Shown here one piece after another: positions 26,775 to 35,620 of a DNA stretch of 40,627 nt. The notes beneath the pieces are model-generated. The model saw nothing but the letters and a program-made list of their open reading frames with translations, searched no databases and had not been told where the DNA came from. Position 1 is the first letter of the stretch, and each line of letters begins with the position of its first letter. The stretch comes from Actinomycetales bacterium (GTDB lineage Bacteria > Actinomycetota > Actinomycetes > Actinomycetales > Microbacteriaceae). The stretch covers positions 1 through 40,627 of the forward strand of contig JAATFA010000148.1 in the NCBI GenBank assembly GCA_015655445.1. The letters are read 5' to 3'. A program made the translations under genes and the position numbers.

Positions 26775-27362
26775 GTGGCCCGGGCCCTCCTCATCGTCGA
26801 CGTGCAGAACGACTTCACGGAGGGCGGCGCGCTCGGGGTCGCGGGCGGGGCGGAGGTCGCGCGCCGCATCACAGCGTACGTGCGCGAGCACCGCGACGAC
26901 TACGCGCACGTGATCGCCTCCCGCGACTGGCACCACGGGGACGACGACAACGGCGGCCACTTCGCGCTCGACGGCGTGCCCGACTTCACCGAGACGTGGC
27001 CGCCGCACTGCGTGGCGGGGACGCCGGGCGCGGAGTACCACCCCGCGCTCGACACGACGCTCGTCGACGTGCACGTGCGCAAGGGACAGGGCGTGCCCGC
27101 CTACTCGGCGTTCGAGGGCACGACGGACGACGGACGACCGCTGCCGGTCGCGCTCGAGGACCTCGGGATCGACGACGTCGACGTCGTCGGGATCGCGACC
27201 GACTACTGCGTGCGCGCCTCCGCGCTCGACGCGGCCGGCGTGGGGCATCGCGTGCGCGTGCTCACCGACCTCGTGGCGGGCGTCGCGCCGACCACGAGCC
27301 GGGCGGCGCTCGAGGAGCTCGAGGCCGCGGGCGTCGAGCTCGTCCCGAGCGGCGGCGTCTGA
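26775..27362 (+). CDS. pncA: Nicotinamidase
   Basis: The 195-residue isochorismatase-fold amidase converts nicotinamide to nicotinate in NAD salvage. The catalytic triad is visible as Asp9 in DVQNDF, Lys103 in VRKGQG and Cys145 in TDYCVRAS. Metal ligands lie in SRDWHHGDDDNGGHF, with the cis-peptide region just before TDYC. The start is the GTG 6 nt after CAGAAT; the track's long ORF begins inside dacB. It is followed after 53 nt by the aldehyde dehydrogenase. Confidence 0.94.
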   Translation: MARALLIVDVQNDFTEGGALGVAGGAEVARRITAYVREHRDDYAHVIASRDWHHGDDDNGGHFALDGVPDFTETWPPHCVAGTPGAEYHPALDTTLVDVHVRKGQGVPAYSAFEGTTDDGRPLPVALEDLGIDDVDVVGIATDYCVRASALDAAGVGHRVRVLTDLVAGVAPTTSRAALEELEAAGVELVPSGGV

Positions 27363-27415
27363 GGATCCGAGGACGAGGCGCCGCCGTGGGGCGGCCCGAG
27401 GAGGGAGTTGACCGG

Positions 27416-28882
27416 ATGGACGAGTCCGCACTGCTGCAGAGCGTGCCCGACCGCCTGCTCATCGGGGGCGAGTGGGTCGAGGCGTCCTCGGGCGCGAGGT
27501 TCGAGGTGCACGATCCGGCGACGGGCGCGGTGCTGCGCTCCGTCGCGGACGCGACGCCCGAGGACGGCGTGCGCGCGCTCGACGCCGCCGTCGCGGCGCA
27601 GCCCGCGTGGGCGTCGACCGCGCCGCGCGCGCGTGCGGACATCCTGCGCCGCACGTGGCAGCTCGTGCAGGACCATGCGGACGACCTCGCGCTCCTCATG
27701 ACCCTCGAGATGGGCAAGCCGCTCGCCGAGGCGCGCGGCGAGGTCGCCTACGGCAGCGAGTTCCTGCGCTGGTTCGGCGAGGAGGCCGTGCGCATCGCCG
27801 GGCGGTACGCCGTCGCCCCGGAGGGCACGGGACGCATGATCGTGAGCAAGCATCCGGTCGGCCCGTGCTACTTCATCACGCCGTGGAACTTCCCGCTCGC
27901 GATGGCCACGCGCAAGATCGGGCCCGCGCTCGCCGCGGGCTGCACGGTCGTGCTCAAGCCCGCCGAGCTCACGCCGCTCACGACGCTCTACCTCGCGACG
28001 CTCTTCGAGCAGGCGGGGCTGCCGGCGGGTGTCGTCAACATCGTGACCACGACCGCGAGCGGACCCGTCTCGGAGCCGATCATCGCCGACCCGCGCTTGC
28101 GCAAGCTGAGCTTCACGGGGTCGACGGGCGTCGGCAAGCGGCTCATCGCCCAGAGCGCGCAGAACGTGCTGCGCACCTCGATGGAGCTCGGCGGCAACGC
28201 GCCGTTCCTCGTCTTCGAGGACGCCGACCTGGACACGGCCGTGGACGCGGCGATGCTCGCGAAGTTCCGCAACATCGGGGAGGCGTGCACGGCCGCCAAC
28301 CGCTTCCTCGTGCACGCGAGCGTCGCCGACGAGTTCACGCGCCGGATCACCGAGCGCGTGCGTGGCCTGCGCATCGGGCGCGGGACCGAGGAGGGGGTCT
28401 CGATCGGTCCGCTCATCAACGACGCCGCCGTCGCGAAGGCCGAGCGGCTCGTGAGCGACGCCGTCGAGCGCGGGGCGCAGCTCGTCCTCGGCGGCGAGCG
28501 CGTCGACCGCCCAGGGACCTTCTTCGCCCCGACCGTCGTCGCGGGGGTGCGCGCAGGCAGCGAGATCCTGCGCGAGGAGATCTTCGGCCCCGTCGTCTCG
28601 ATCGTGCCGTTCGAGGACGAGGACGAGGCCGTGCGTCTCGCGAACGCGACCGAGTACGGCCTCGTGAGCTACGTCTTCACGCGCGACCTCGCGCGCGGGC
28701 AGCGGATGATCGAGCGGCTCGAGACGGGCATGATGGGGCTCAACGTGGGCGTCGTGTCGAACGCGGCCGCGCCCTTCGGCGGCGTCAAGCAGAGCGGGAT
28801 CGGGCGCGAGGGCGGGATCGAGGGCATCGAGGAGTACCTCGAGACCAAGTACACGCTCACGCGCGACCCCTTCGCGCGCTGA
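27416..28882 (+). CDS. gabD: NAD(P)-dependent succinate-semialdehyde-type aldehyde dehydrogenase
   Basis: The 488-residue ALDH has the complete family set: [32 protein letters not shown], catalytic Glu in MELGGNAP, nucleophile Cys291 in GEACTAANR, and EIFGPVV near the end, with [14 protein letters not shown]. The overall pattern best fits succinate-semialdehyde dehydrogenase (GabD), which oxidises the product of GABA degradation. Related aldehydes are possible substrates, so the symbol is tentative. GGAGGGAG upstream supports ATG 27416. No GABA aminotransferase is nearby. A very strong hairpin follows. Confidence 0.92.
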   Translation: MDESALLQSVPDRLLIGGEWVEASSGARFEVHDPATGAVLRSVADATPEDGVRALDAAVAAQPAWASTAPRARADILRRTWQLVQDHADDLALLMTLEMGKPLAEARGEVAYGSEFLRWFGEEAVRIAGRYAVAPEGTGRMIVSKHPVGPCYFITPWNFPLAMATRKIGPALAAGCTVVLKPAELTPLTTLYLATLFEQAGLPAGVVNIVTTTASGPVSEPIIADPRLRKLSFTGSTGVGKRLIAQSAQNVLRTSMELGGNAPFLVFEDADLDTAVDAAMLAKFRNIGEACTAANRFLVHASVADEFTRRITERVRGLRIGRGTEEGVSIGPLINDAAVAKAERLVSDAVERGAQLVLGGERVDRPGTFFAPTVVAGVRAGSEILREEIFGPVVSIVPFEDEDEAVRLANATEYGLVSYVFTRDLARGQRMIERLETGMMGLNVGVVSNAAAPFGGVKQSGIGREGGIEGIEEYLETKYTLTRDPFAR

Positions 28883-28902
28883 CGCCGCCGCCCCCTTCGG
28901 CG

Positions 28903-28945
28903 TTTGTGACACGCGCGCGGGGATTCCCGCCGCGCGTGTCACAAA
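28903..28945. terminator. Large perfect hairpin between convergent genes
   Basis: TTTGTGACACGCGCG (28903-28917) and CGCGCGTGTCACAAA (28931-28945) are perfect 15-nt inverted arms. The spacer continues pairing as CGGG-GATT-CCCG with one bulged base, giving about 19 bp. The arms begin and end in three A/T pairs, so each strand has a short T-run at the 3' side. It lies between the convergent aldehyde dehydrogenase and ABC exporter stops and fits a bidirectional terminator. Confidence 0.7.
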
Positions 28946-28994
28946 TGCGCTGGGAGGGGAGGGGAGGAGACGGGGGAGCGAGCGCGCGGGGCGA

Positions 28995-30839
28995 TCACAC
29001 GAGCAACTGGTGCCTGGCGAGCTCGCGGTAGAGGGGCGTCGAGCGCACGAGCTCGGAGTGCGTGCCGACCCCGACGACACGGCCCTGGTCGAGCACCACG
29101 ATCGTGTCCGAGTCGACGACCGTGGAGAGACGGTGGGCGACGACGATGAGCGTGCGGTCCTCGGCGACGGCGTCGATCGCCTCCCGCAGCAGCTGCTCGT
29201 TGAGGCCGTCGAGCGAGGACGTCGACTCGTCGAGCAGGAGGACGGGCGGCGCGGCGAGCAGCGTGCGCGCGATCGCGAGCCGCTGGCGCTCGCCGCCGGA
29301 GAGCATGATCCCGTTCTCGCCGACGGGCGCGGAGAGCCCGAGCTCGCTCCGATCGAGGACGTCCCCCAGGTTGACGGCGCGCAGCACCTCCACGCACTCC
29401 TCGTCGGTCGCGTCGGCCTTCACGAGGCGGAGGTTGTCGGCGAGCGTTCCCGCGAGCACCGGCGCGTCCTGCTCGACGTAGCCGATCTGGGCGCGCAGCG
29501 CCGTGCGGTCGAGCGCGCGGATGTCGACGCCGCCGAGCCGGATGACGCCCTCGGTCGGGTCGTAGAACCGCTCGATGAGCGCGAGGACGGTGCTCTTGCC
29601 GGCCCCGGACGGGCCGACGAGCGCCGTGCGCGTGCCGCGTGCCGCCGCGAAGCTCACGTCGTGGAGCACGGTGCGCTCGGACTCTGCGTCGACGCCGAGC
29701 TCGGCGGCGAGGAGCTTCTCGCTCTCGGTCGCGAACGCGCGGGCTGGATAGCGGAAGGTCACGTGCTCGAAGGAGATCGCCGCGTCCGTCGCGACGGGCC
29801 GCTCCGTGCGCACGGTCGCGTCGGCGTCGGTCTCGCCGGGCAGGGCCGTGATCTCCTCGATGCGCCCGAGCGCGCCGAGGGCCTGGCTCACCGAGGTGAC
29901 CGCGCCGAATGCCTGGCCGAGCGGCATGATCATGAGGAACAGGAAGAGGATGAAGGCGACGAGGTCCGCGATCGTGATCGCGCCGCTCGCGACGCGGAAG
30001 CCGCCGACGCCGAGCACGACGAGGAACGAGGCCTGCATCGCGATGCCCGCGACGGGCACGACGAGCGCGGAGGCGCGCGCGACGCGCACGCCGGCGTTCC
30101 AGGCGCCGCGCGCGTGGCCCTCGATCGAGGCGATCTCCCGGTCGCCCGCGTTCGACGCACGCACGGTGCGGATGGCCCCGATCGCGCGCTCGACGCTCGC
30201 GGCGAGGTCGCCGACCTTCTGCTGCTGATCGCGGCTCGCGCGCCGGATGCGCGTGGAGAGCGCGCCGACGACGAGCACGGACGCGGCGATCACGAGCACC
30301 GTGAACGCGAGGAGCACGGGGTCGATGACGAGCATCCCGATGAGCGCCCCGAGGAACACGAAGGCGCCGCCGATCGCGTCGACGAGCCCTTGCGTGAGCA
30401 CGGCGTAGAGCATCGTCGTGTCCGATCCGACGCGCGAGACGAGGTCGCCCGTGCGACGCGTGTCGAACTCCGCGATGGGCAGGCGCAGGATGCGGCGCAC
30501 GAGCCGCTGGCGCGCGGAGAGCACGACCGAGGTGCCCGTGCGCTGCAGGAGGTAGTGCTGCACGCCGTTGAGCGCGCCGTACACGACGACGAGCGCGACG
30601 ATCGCCCACACGATGCCCCCCAGCGGTCGGCCGTGCTGCACGAGGCCGATCACCTGGCTCACGAGCGCGGGCTGGGCGAGGGACGCGGCCGCCCCGGCGA
30701 GGCTCAGCACGACGACGAGGATGAGGGTGCGCCTGTGCTCGAGGAGGTAGGGCAGGAGGTCGGAGAACCGCGCGCGCGGTCCGTCGTCCTTCGCGGGACG
30801 CCGGAACGGGCTGCGGCGGGCGGGCGTGGAGGTGCTCAT
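28995..30839 (-). CDS. ABC exporter half-transporter (multidrug/lipid type)
   Basis: The 614-residue protein fuses a six-helix ABC transmembrane domain (about residues 35-325) to a nucleotide-binding domain. Motifs are Walker A GPSGAGKST, Q-loop region IGYVEQDAPV, signature LSGGERQR, Walker B VLLLDEST and the switch His in VVAHR. It should act as a homodimer exporting hydrophobic compounds or lipids, like MsbA/BmrA proteins. An extra segment of about 20 residues (FATESEKLLAAEL region) sits between the first beta strands of the NBD. AAAGGA precedes the ATG. It lies 22 nt downstream of the HTH gene and is presumably co-transcribed from that autoregulated promoter. Confidence 0.94.
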   Translation of the reverse strand: MSTSTPARRSPFRRPAKDDGPRARFSDLLPYLLEHRRTLILVVVLSLAGAAASLAQPALVSQVIGLVQHGRPLGGIVWAIVALVVVYGALNGVQHYLLQRTGTSVVLSARQRLVRRILRLPIAEFDTRRTGDLVSRVGSDTTMLYAVLTQGLVDAIGGAFVFLGALIGMLVIDPVLLAFTVLVIAASVLVVGALSTRIRRASRDQQQKVGDLAASVERAIGAIRTVRASNAGDREIASIEGHARGAWNAGVRVARASALVVPVAGIAMQASFLVVLGVGGFRVASGAITIADLVAFILFLFLMIMPLGQAFGAVTSVSQALGALGRIEEITALPGETDADATVRTERPVATDAAISFEHVTFRYPARAFATESEKLLAAELGVDAESERTVLHDVSFAAARGTRTALVGPSGAGKSTVLALIERFYDPTEGVIRLGGVDIRALDRTALRAQIGYVEQDAPVLAGTLADNLRLVKADATDEECVEVLRAVNLGDVLDRSELGLSAPVGENGIMLSGGERQRLAIARTLLAAPPVLLLDESTSSLDGLNEQLLREAIDAVAEDRTLIVVAHRLSTVVDSDTIVVLDQGRVVGVGTHSELVRSTPLYRELARHQLLV

Positions 30840-30861
30840 GGGTCCTTTCCGGGCTTCGTCT

Positions 30862-31077
30862 CTAGCGTCGGCCGTACTTCTTGTGAACCGCCTGACGGCT
30901 CACGCCGAGGCACAGCGCGATGAGCTGCCAGGAGCACCCCGCGTTGCGCGCGCGGCGCACCGTGACGGCCTCGTACCGGTCGAGCTCGCGGCGGAGCTCG
31001 GCGATGGCCCTGAGCGCGGAGACGGGGTCCTCGGAGCCGGCGCCGGAGGCGAGGGTGGAGATGGCGTCGATCGACAT
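30862..31077 (-). CDS. Small HTH regulator of the ABC exporter operon
   Basis: The 71-residue protein has a short acidic N terminus, an amphipathic helix (ALRAIAELRRELDRYEAVTVRRAR) and a C-terminal helix-turn-helix, SWQLIALCLGVSRQAVHKKYG. It is one of the short actinobacterial HTH proteins ending in RQAVHKKYG. The start is ATG 31077, exactly 7 nt after a -10 element (TATGGT), indicating a leaderless mRNA; the ATG at 31089 overlaps that -10 and is unlikely. The gene precedes the ABC exporter by 22 nt, so it probably represses both genes through the two palindromes in its promoter. Confidence 0.9.
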   Translation of the reverse strand: MSIDAISTLASGAGSEDPVSALRAIAELRRELDRYEAVTVRRARNAGCSWQLIALCLGVSRQAVHKKYGRR

Positions 31078-31080
31078 GGT

Positions 31081-31124
31081 GTCAACCATAGTTGACGTCT
31101 CGCGGAACGTCAACTTGGGTTGAC
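31081..31124 (-). promoter_or_regulatory. Promoter embedded in twin GTCAAC-N4-GTTGAC operators
   Basis: Two perfect inverted repeats, GTCAACCATAGTTGAC (31081-31096) and GTCAACTTGGGTTGAC (31109-31124), are centred 28 bp apart. On the minus strand one supplies the -35 TTGACG (31108-31113) and the other the -10 TATGGT (31085-31090), with a perfect 17-nt spacer. Protein bound at either site would block RNA polymerase. The obvious candidate is the HTH protein encoded next. Confidence 0.85.
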
Positions 31125-31186
31125 GGGGGTGAGGGGAAGCACTCATGGCGGCGGACGGCGCCCGTCGGGGCGGGCCGCCCCTCGCG

Positions 31187-31612
31187 TCAGACGACGCCCT
31201 TCGTGAGCGCGAAGCAGCAGTAGGGCATGGTCTCTCGGGTCTGCACGACCGCGTATGCGCGCGCCGCGCGCTCGTAGAACGAGAAGCGGGGGAGCGCCTC
31301 GAACTCGAGCTCGCGCCCGTCGTGCCGGCGCGCCGTCGCGAGCACCTGCTCCTGCCGCTCGTTGAGGGCCGAGGGGTCGTCCTGTGGGCCCATGCGCGCA
31401 AGCGGCCGATCGACGAACGTGTCGAGCGGGAACACCCCGAGGATCGCGTCGACGACGCGAGCGGTGTCCTCGACGTCGACGCGCACGATCGGGAGTCCCG
31501 TCGAGAACGCGGGGAAGTTGCGATCGGCGACGACGAGCTCGTCGCCGTGTCCCATCTCGTCGAGGATCTTGAGCAGCGCGCCGCTCAGCAGCGGGTCGAT
31601 TCCCTTGAGCAC
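31187..31612 (-). CDS. RbsD/FucU-family mutarotase
   Basis: The 141-residue protein begins MLKGIDPLLSGALLKILDEMGHGDELVVADRNFPA-like, the hallmark of RbsD/FucU sugar mutarotases, with the conserved catalytic His in MGHGDE. Late ERAARAYAVVQTRE closes the ring interface. It closely resembles FucU, which interconverts anomers of L-fucose. It is monocistronic here with no fucose catabolic genes nearby, so the sugar is uncertain. GTG 31612 is the start, 6 nt from a TAGGCT -10-like hexamer; GGAGGG lies directly against the start codon. Confidence 0.92.
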   Translation of the reverse strand: MLKGIDPLLSGALLKILDEMGHGDELVVADRNFPAFSTGLPIVRVDVEDTARVVDAILGVFPLDTFVDRPLARMGPQDDPSALNERQEQVLATARRHDGRELEFEALPRFSFYERAARAYAVVQTRETMPYCCFALTKGVV

Positions 31613-31618
31613 CCCTCC

Positions 31619-31624
31619 AGCCTA
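31619..31624 (-). promoter_or_regulatory. Candidate -10 element of the FucU-like gene (leaderless)
   Basis: TAGGCT on the minus strand lies 6 nt before the GTG start, the same hexamer and spacing as for holB. The GGAGGG between them is too close to the start to serve as a normal ribosome-binding site. Confidence 0.4.
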
Positions 31625-31725
31625 GGCGAGCGACCGAGCGGCGACCCGTCCCCGGGGAGCTGCGCGGTCGCGCGCCGCCCCTGCTCACGGCCGTCGCGTC
31701 CGGCCCTCCGGTGTCGCGCCGCTCG

Positions 31726-33084
31726 TCACGGTGCGAGCGAGCCCGCGCTGCCCGCCTGCTCGAGGTCGACGTCCTTCGTCTCGCGCGTGAGCAGGAGGGC
31801 GACGAGCGTGACGACCGCCGCGCCCGAGAGATAGAGGCCGACGAGCAGGATGTCGCCGTCCGCCGCCCACAGCGCGAGGGCGACCGTCGGCGCGAGGGAC
31901 GCGCCGAGGATGCTCGCGACGTTGTACGCGATCCCCGATCCCGTGTAGCGCACAGCGGTCGGGAAGAGCTCGGGCAGGAGGGCGCCCATGGGCCCGAACG
32001 TGAGGCCCATGAGCGCGAGCCCGACGACGAGGAAGGAGACCGTGCCGAGCACCGATCCGCGCGATCCCGCGAACCACACCTGGAAGGTGAGGCCGAAGAG
32101 CAGGATCGCGATCGTCGTGACGACGAGGACGCGCTTGCGGCCGAACCGGTCCGCGAGCCAGCCGGCGACGGGCGTGAGCGCGCCGAAGAAGACGACGCCG
32201 ATGAGCAGGAGGCCGAGGAACTCGTTGCGCGAGTAGCCGAGGCCGACCTTGACGCCCGTGGCCGGCGTCGTCGGCGCCGTGCCGTAGGTGAGCGTGAACG
32301 TCGTCATGAAGTAGAAGAGCACGTAGGTCGCGACCATGATGAGGGTGCCGCCGACGAGCTGCCGCCAGTTCGAGCGCAGCACCGCGCCGAGCGGCACCCG
32401 TGCGAGACGGCCCCGCTCCGCGGCCCGGCGGAAGACCGGCGCCTCGACGAGACGCATGCGCACGTACACGCCGACGAGCACGAGCACGGCGCTCAGGAGG
32501 AACGGCACGCGCCACGCCCACGCCACGAACGCGTCGGCGGGGAGGGTGAGGGAGAGCACGAGGAACAGGCCGTTGGCGAGGATGAAGCCGATCGGCGCGC
32601 CCAGCTGCGGCGTGCTCCCGAAGATGCCGCGTCGCGCCTCGGGCGCGTTCTCGGTCGCGAGGAGGGCGGCGCCGCTCCACTCGCCGCCGAGCCCGACGCC
32701 CTGGCCGAAGCGCAGCACGCTCAGGAGCGCGGGCGCCCACACGCCGATCGCGTCGAAGCCCGGCAGGCATCCGATGAGGAACGTGGAGACGCCCATCGTG
32801 AGCAGGGAGGCCACGAGCGTGGTCTTGCGCCCGATCCGGTCGCCGAAGTGCCCGAACAGCACGGACCCGACGGGGCGCGCGAAGAACGCGAGGGCGAACG
32901 TGACGAACGAGGACAGCTGCGCCGCGACGGTGCTCTCGCTCGGGAAGAAGAGCGACGGGAAGACGAGCACGGCGGCGGTCGAGTAGACGTAGAAGTCGTA
33001 GAACTCGATCGATGTGCCGACGAGGCTCGCGATGACGACGCGCGAGCGGGGGTTCACGAGGACGGGCGCGGTGGACGTGGACAT
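31726..33084 (-). CDS. MFS transporter, metabolite:H+ symporter (MHS) family
   Basis: The 452-residue protein has about 12 membrane helices. N-terminal GTSIEFYDFYVY, FARPVGSVLFGHFGDRIGRKT between helices 2 and 3, and RFGQGVGLGGEWSGA are diagnostic of the MHS family (ProP, ShiA, KgtP relatives), proton symporters for organic acids, osmolytes or shikimate. The repeated loop motif appears again as WLADRFGRKR in the second half. The substrate cannot be assigned. ATG 33084 is chosen with CCGGAG upstream; the track start adds ten residues. A strong hairpin separates it from ribH upstream. Confidence 0.93.
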   Translation of the reverse strand: MSTSTAPVLVNPRSRVVIASLVGTSIEFYDFYVYSTAAVLVFPSLFFPSESTVAAQLSSFVTFALAFFARPVGSVLFGHFGDRIGRKTTLVASLLTMGVSTFLIGCLPGFDAIGVWAPALLSVLRFGQGVGLGGEWSGAALLATENAPEARRGIFGSTPQLGAPIGFILANGLFLVLSLTLPADAFVAWAWRVPFLLSAVLVLVGVYVRMRLVEAPVFRRAAERGRLARVPLGAVLRSNWRQLVGGTLIMVATYVLFYFMTTFTLTYGTAPTTPATGVKVGLGYSRNEFLGLLLIGVVFFGALTPVAGWLADRFGRKRVLVVTTIAILLFGLTFQVWFAGSRGSVLGTVSFLVVGLALMGLTFGPMGALLPELFPTAVRYTGSGIAYNVASILGASLAPTVALALWAADGDILLVGLYLSGAAVVTLVALLLTRETKDVDLEQAGSAGSLAP

Positions 33085-33152
33085 GGTGCTCCGGAGACGG
33101 GGAGGAACGCGCACGGGAGCGGCGGATGCGCGCTCGACCGCGCGGCACTGCG

Positions 33153-33181
33153 AGAGAGGGTTCGCTTGTGGCGAACCCTCT
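33153..33181 (-). terminator. Hairpin downstream of the riboflavin operon
   Basis: GAGAGGGTTCGC (33153-33164) and GCGAACCCTCTC (33170-33181) form a perfect 12-bp stem with a 5-nt loop, 15 nt after the ribH stop in the direction of transcription. There is no T-tract, but the position fits the end of the rib operon and the insulation of the following MFS gene. Confidence 0.6.
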
Positions 33182-33195
33182 CAGCCTACGCCTCG

Positions 33196-33675
33196 TCAGC
33201 GCTCGCCGTCGCGCAGGGCGCGCAGGGCGAGCGCGGTCGCGAGCGCGGCCTCCGCGGCCTCCGCGCCCTTGTCCTCGCGCGAGCCGGGCAGGCCCGCGCG
33301 GTCGATCGCCTGCTCCTCGGTGTCGACGGTGAGCACGCCGAAGCCCACGGGCTTGCCGGTGTCGAGCGCGACGCGCGTGAGCCCGTCGGTAGCCGCGGAG
33401 GACACGTACTCGAAGTGCGGCGTGCCCCCGCGGATGACGACCCCGAGCGCGACGACGGCGTCCGCTCCGCCCTCGAGCGCGGCCTTGCACACGACGGGCA
33501 GCTCGAAGCTCCCCGGCACGCGCACCTCGCGCACGCTCGCGCCCGCGCGGTCGAGCCGCCGTCGGGCCCCCTCGAGCAGGCCCGTCATGATGCGCTCGTG
33601 CCACTGCGCGGCGACGACGACGACGGTGAGGCCGCGGCCGTCCACCTCGAGCTCGGGCGACCCCTCGCCGCTCAC
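33196..33675 (-). CDS. ribH: 6,7-dimethyl-8-ribityllumazine synthase
   Basis: The 159-residue enzyme condenses the pyrimidine intermediate with dihydroxybutanone phosphate, the penultimate step of riboflavin synthesis. Motifs are [12 protein letters not shown] near the N terminus, [26 protein letters not shown] with the catalytic His, and a C-terminal helix with [15 protein letters not shown]. It forms pentamers or capsid-like assemblies in many bacteria. GTG 33675 overlaps the ribBA stop (GTGA). It is the last gene of the operon. Confidence 0.96.
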   Translation of the reverse strand: MSGEGSPELEVDGRGLTVVVVAAQWHERIMTGLLEGARRRLDRAGASVREVRVPGSFELPVVCKAALEGGADAVVALGVVIRGGTPHFEYVSSAATDGLTRVALDTGKPVGFGVLTVDTEEQAIDRAGLPGSREDKGAEAAEAALATALALRALRDGER

Positions 33676-34967
33676 TGGGCGCTCTCCTCGAGGCGGGCGA
33701 GCAGCCGCTCGCTCGAGATGTCGGAGGGGAGCCGGTGGCCCATCCGGTCGCGCTTCGTCGCGAGGTACTGCTCGTTCTCCGCGCCGACGCCCACGACGAG
33801 CGGCACGAGCTCCTCGACCTCGATGCCGTGCGTCGCGAGCTGCCGCGCCTTCTCGGGGTTGTTGCTGAGGAGCCGGATGCGCGAGATGCCGAGGTCCTCG
33901 AGGATGCCCGCCGCGGCGCCGTAGTCACGGGCGTCGGCGGGCAGCCCGAGCGCGAGGTTCGCGTCGAGCGTGTCGAGTCCCTGCTCCTGCAGGCGGTACG
34001 CGCGCAGCTTGTTGATGAGGCCGATGCCGCGGCCCTCGTGACCGCGCAGATAGACGACCACGCCGCCCTCCTTCTGGATCCGGTCGAGCGAGGCCTGCAG
34101 CTGCCGGCCGCACTCGCACTTGAGCGAGCCGAACACCTCGCCCGTGAGGCACTCCGAGTGCACGCGCACGAGCGCGCCGTCCGCGGGCTGCCCGCTCACG
34201 ACGGCGAGGTGGTCGGCGCCCGTCGTGCGATCGCGGTAGGCCCGCATGCGCAGCGTGCCGTGCGTCGTGGGCACGTTCGTCTCGACCTCGAAGCGCACGC
34301 TCGAGCGCGGGGCGGACGTGCGGACCGCCTCGTCACCGTTCGCGTCCTCCCGCGCCGTCGCGCCCGCCTCGAGGTGCTCGACGAGCTCCTCGATCGTGAT
34401 GACGGGCACGTTCTCGCGCTCGCCGAAGGCGAGCAGGGCGGGCAGGCGCATCATCTCGCCGTCGTCGCCGACGATCTCGCAGATCGCCGCGACGGGCGTG
34501 AGGCCGGCGAGCAGGAGCAGGTCCACGGCGGCCTCGGTGTGCCCGTTGCGCTCGCGCACGCCGCCGTCCACGGCGCGCAGGGGCAGGATGTGGCCGGGCC
34601 GGTTGAGGCTCGCGGGGGTCGAGGCCGGGTCGGCGAGCACGCGCAGCGTGTGAGCGCGGTCGGCGGCGCTGATGCCCGTGCTGAGGCGGTCGGCGGCGTC
34701 GACCGAGACCGTGTAGTTGGTTCCGCGCGGGTCGGCGTTCGCGGCGACCATGACGGGGAGCTCGAGCCGGTCCGCGATCGCGTTCGTCATGGGTGCGCAG
34801 ATGAACCCGGAGGAGTTGCGGACCGTCCACGCGATCCACTCCTGCGTCGCGGACTGGGCGGCGAGGACGACGTCGCCCTCGTTCTCGCGGCTCTCGTCGT
34901 CCACGACGATGATGGGCCGTCCGGCGCGCAGCGCGTCGAGGGCGGTGGGGATGTCGGCGAGAGTCAT
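33672..34967 (-). CDS. ribBA: Bifunctional 3,4-dihydroxy-2-butanone 4-phosphate synthase / GTP cyclohydrolase II
   Basis: The 431-residue protein supplies both riboflavin precursors. The N-terminal RibB domain (about 1-205) has [18 protein letters not shown] and [11 protein letters not shown]. The C-terminal RibA domain has the zinc-binding [20 protein letters not shown] and the GTP-binding [18 protein letters not shown]. Both domains keep their key residues, so both should be active. ATG 34967 with GAGAGGAGG upstream is the start; the track's 810-residue ORF runs back through ribE and ribD in another frame. Start and stop each overlap neighbours by 4 nt. Confidence 0.96.
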   Translation of the reverse strand: MTLADIPTALDALRAGRPIIVVDDESRENEGDVVLAAQSATQEWIAWTVRNSSGFICAPMTNAIADRLELPVMVAANADPRGTNYTVSVDAADRLSTGISAADRAHTLRVLADPASTPASLNRPGHILPLRAVDGGVRERNGHTEAAVDLLLLAGLTPVAAICEIVGDDGEMMRLPALLAFGERENVPVITIEELVEHLEAGATAREDANGDEAVRTSAPRSSVRFEVETNVPTTHGTLRMRAYRDRTTGADHLAVVSGQPADGALVRVHSECLTGEVFGSLKCECGRQLQASLDRIQKEGGVVVYLRGHEGRGIGLINKLRAYRLQEQGLDTLDANLALGLPADARDYGAAAGILEDLGISRIRLLSNNPEKARQLATHGIEVEELVPLVVGVGAENEQYLATKRDRMGHRLPSDISSERLLARLEESAQ

Positions 34968-35620
34968 GCCGGCCTCCTCTCGGCCGCGGCGGCAGGGGCA
35001 TCCTCGGCGACCGAGTGCGCGCCCGCGAGCGCGCCGAGGCGCAGCAGGCGCTCGACGTGCCGGGCGAGCACGTCGGTCTCGACGTTCACGCGATCGCCCG
35101 GCGCCCGGAGGCCGAGCGTCGTCACGGCGAGCGTCTCGGGGATGAGCGACACCTCGAGCCAGTCGTCCCCGACGTCCGAGACGGTGAGGGAGACGCCGTC
35201 GAGGGCGATCGATCCCTTGCGGGCGACGAGCGGCGCGAGCCCGGGATCGAGGGAGAGCCGCACGACGCGCCACGCGCTGCCCTCCGCGAGCGAGAGCACG
35301 GTCGCGGTGCCGTCGACGTGTCCCTGCACGATGTGGCCGCCGAGGCGCGCGCCGAGGGCGGCCGCGCGCTCGAGGTTGACGCGCCTGCCGGGCGTCGCGG
35401 AGTCGAGCGTGCTGAGCGCGAGCGTCTCGGCCATGACGTCCGCGGTGAACCAGTCGTGCCCCTGGTCGACGACCGTGAGGCACACGCCGTCGACCGCGAT
35501 CGAGGCTCCGTGCACGGCGTCGGAGACCGCGAGCGGCCCGCGCACGGTGAGCCGGCCGGCGCCCGCCGACTCCTCCCAGGCGAGGATCTCGCCGAGCTCT
35601 TCGATGATTCCGGTGAACAC
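34964..35620 (-). CDS. ribE: Riboflavin synthase, alpha chain
   Basis: The 218-residue enzyme dismutates two lumazines to riboflavin plus the pyrimidine substrate of RibH. It shows the tandem half-domains of the family: MFTGIIEELGE at the start, IAVDGVCLTVVD and GGHIVQGHVDG in the first barrel, and IALDGVSLTVSD with LIPETLAVTTLG in the second. GTG 35620 shares one base with the ribD stop (TAGTG). The stop overlaps the ribBA start. A C-terminal Ala-rich tail of about 15 residues is longer than typical. Confidence 0.95.
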   Translation of the reverse strand: MFTGIIEELGEILAWEESAGAGRLTVRGPLAVSDAVHGASIAVDGVCLTVVDQGHDWFTADVMAETLALSTLDSATPGRRVNLERAAALGARLGGHIVQGHVDGTATVLSLAEGSAWRVVRLSLDPGLAPLVARKGSIALDGVSLTVSDVGDDWLEVSLIPETLAVTTLGLRAPGDRVNVETDVLARHVERLLRLGALAGAHSVAEDAPAAAAERRPA

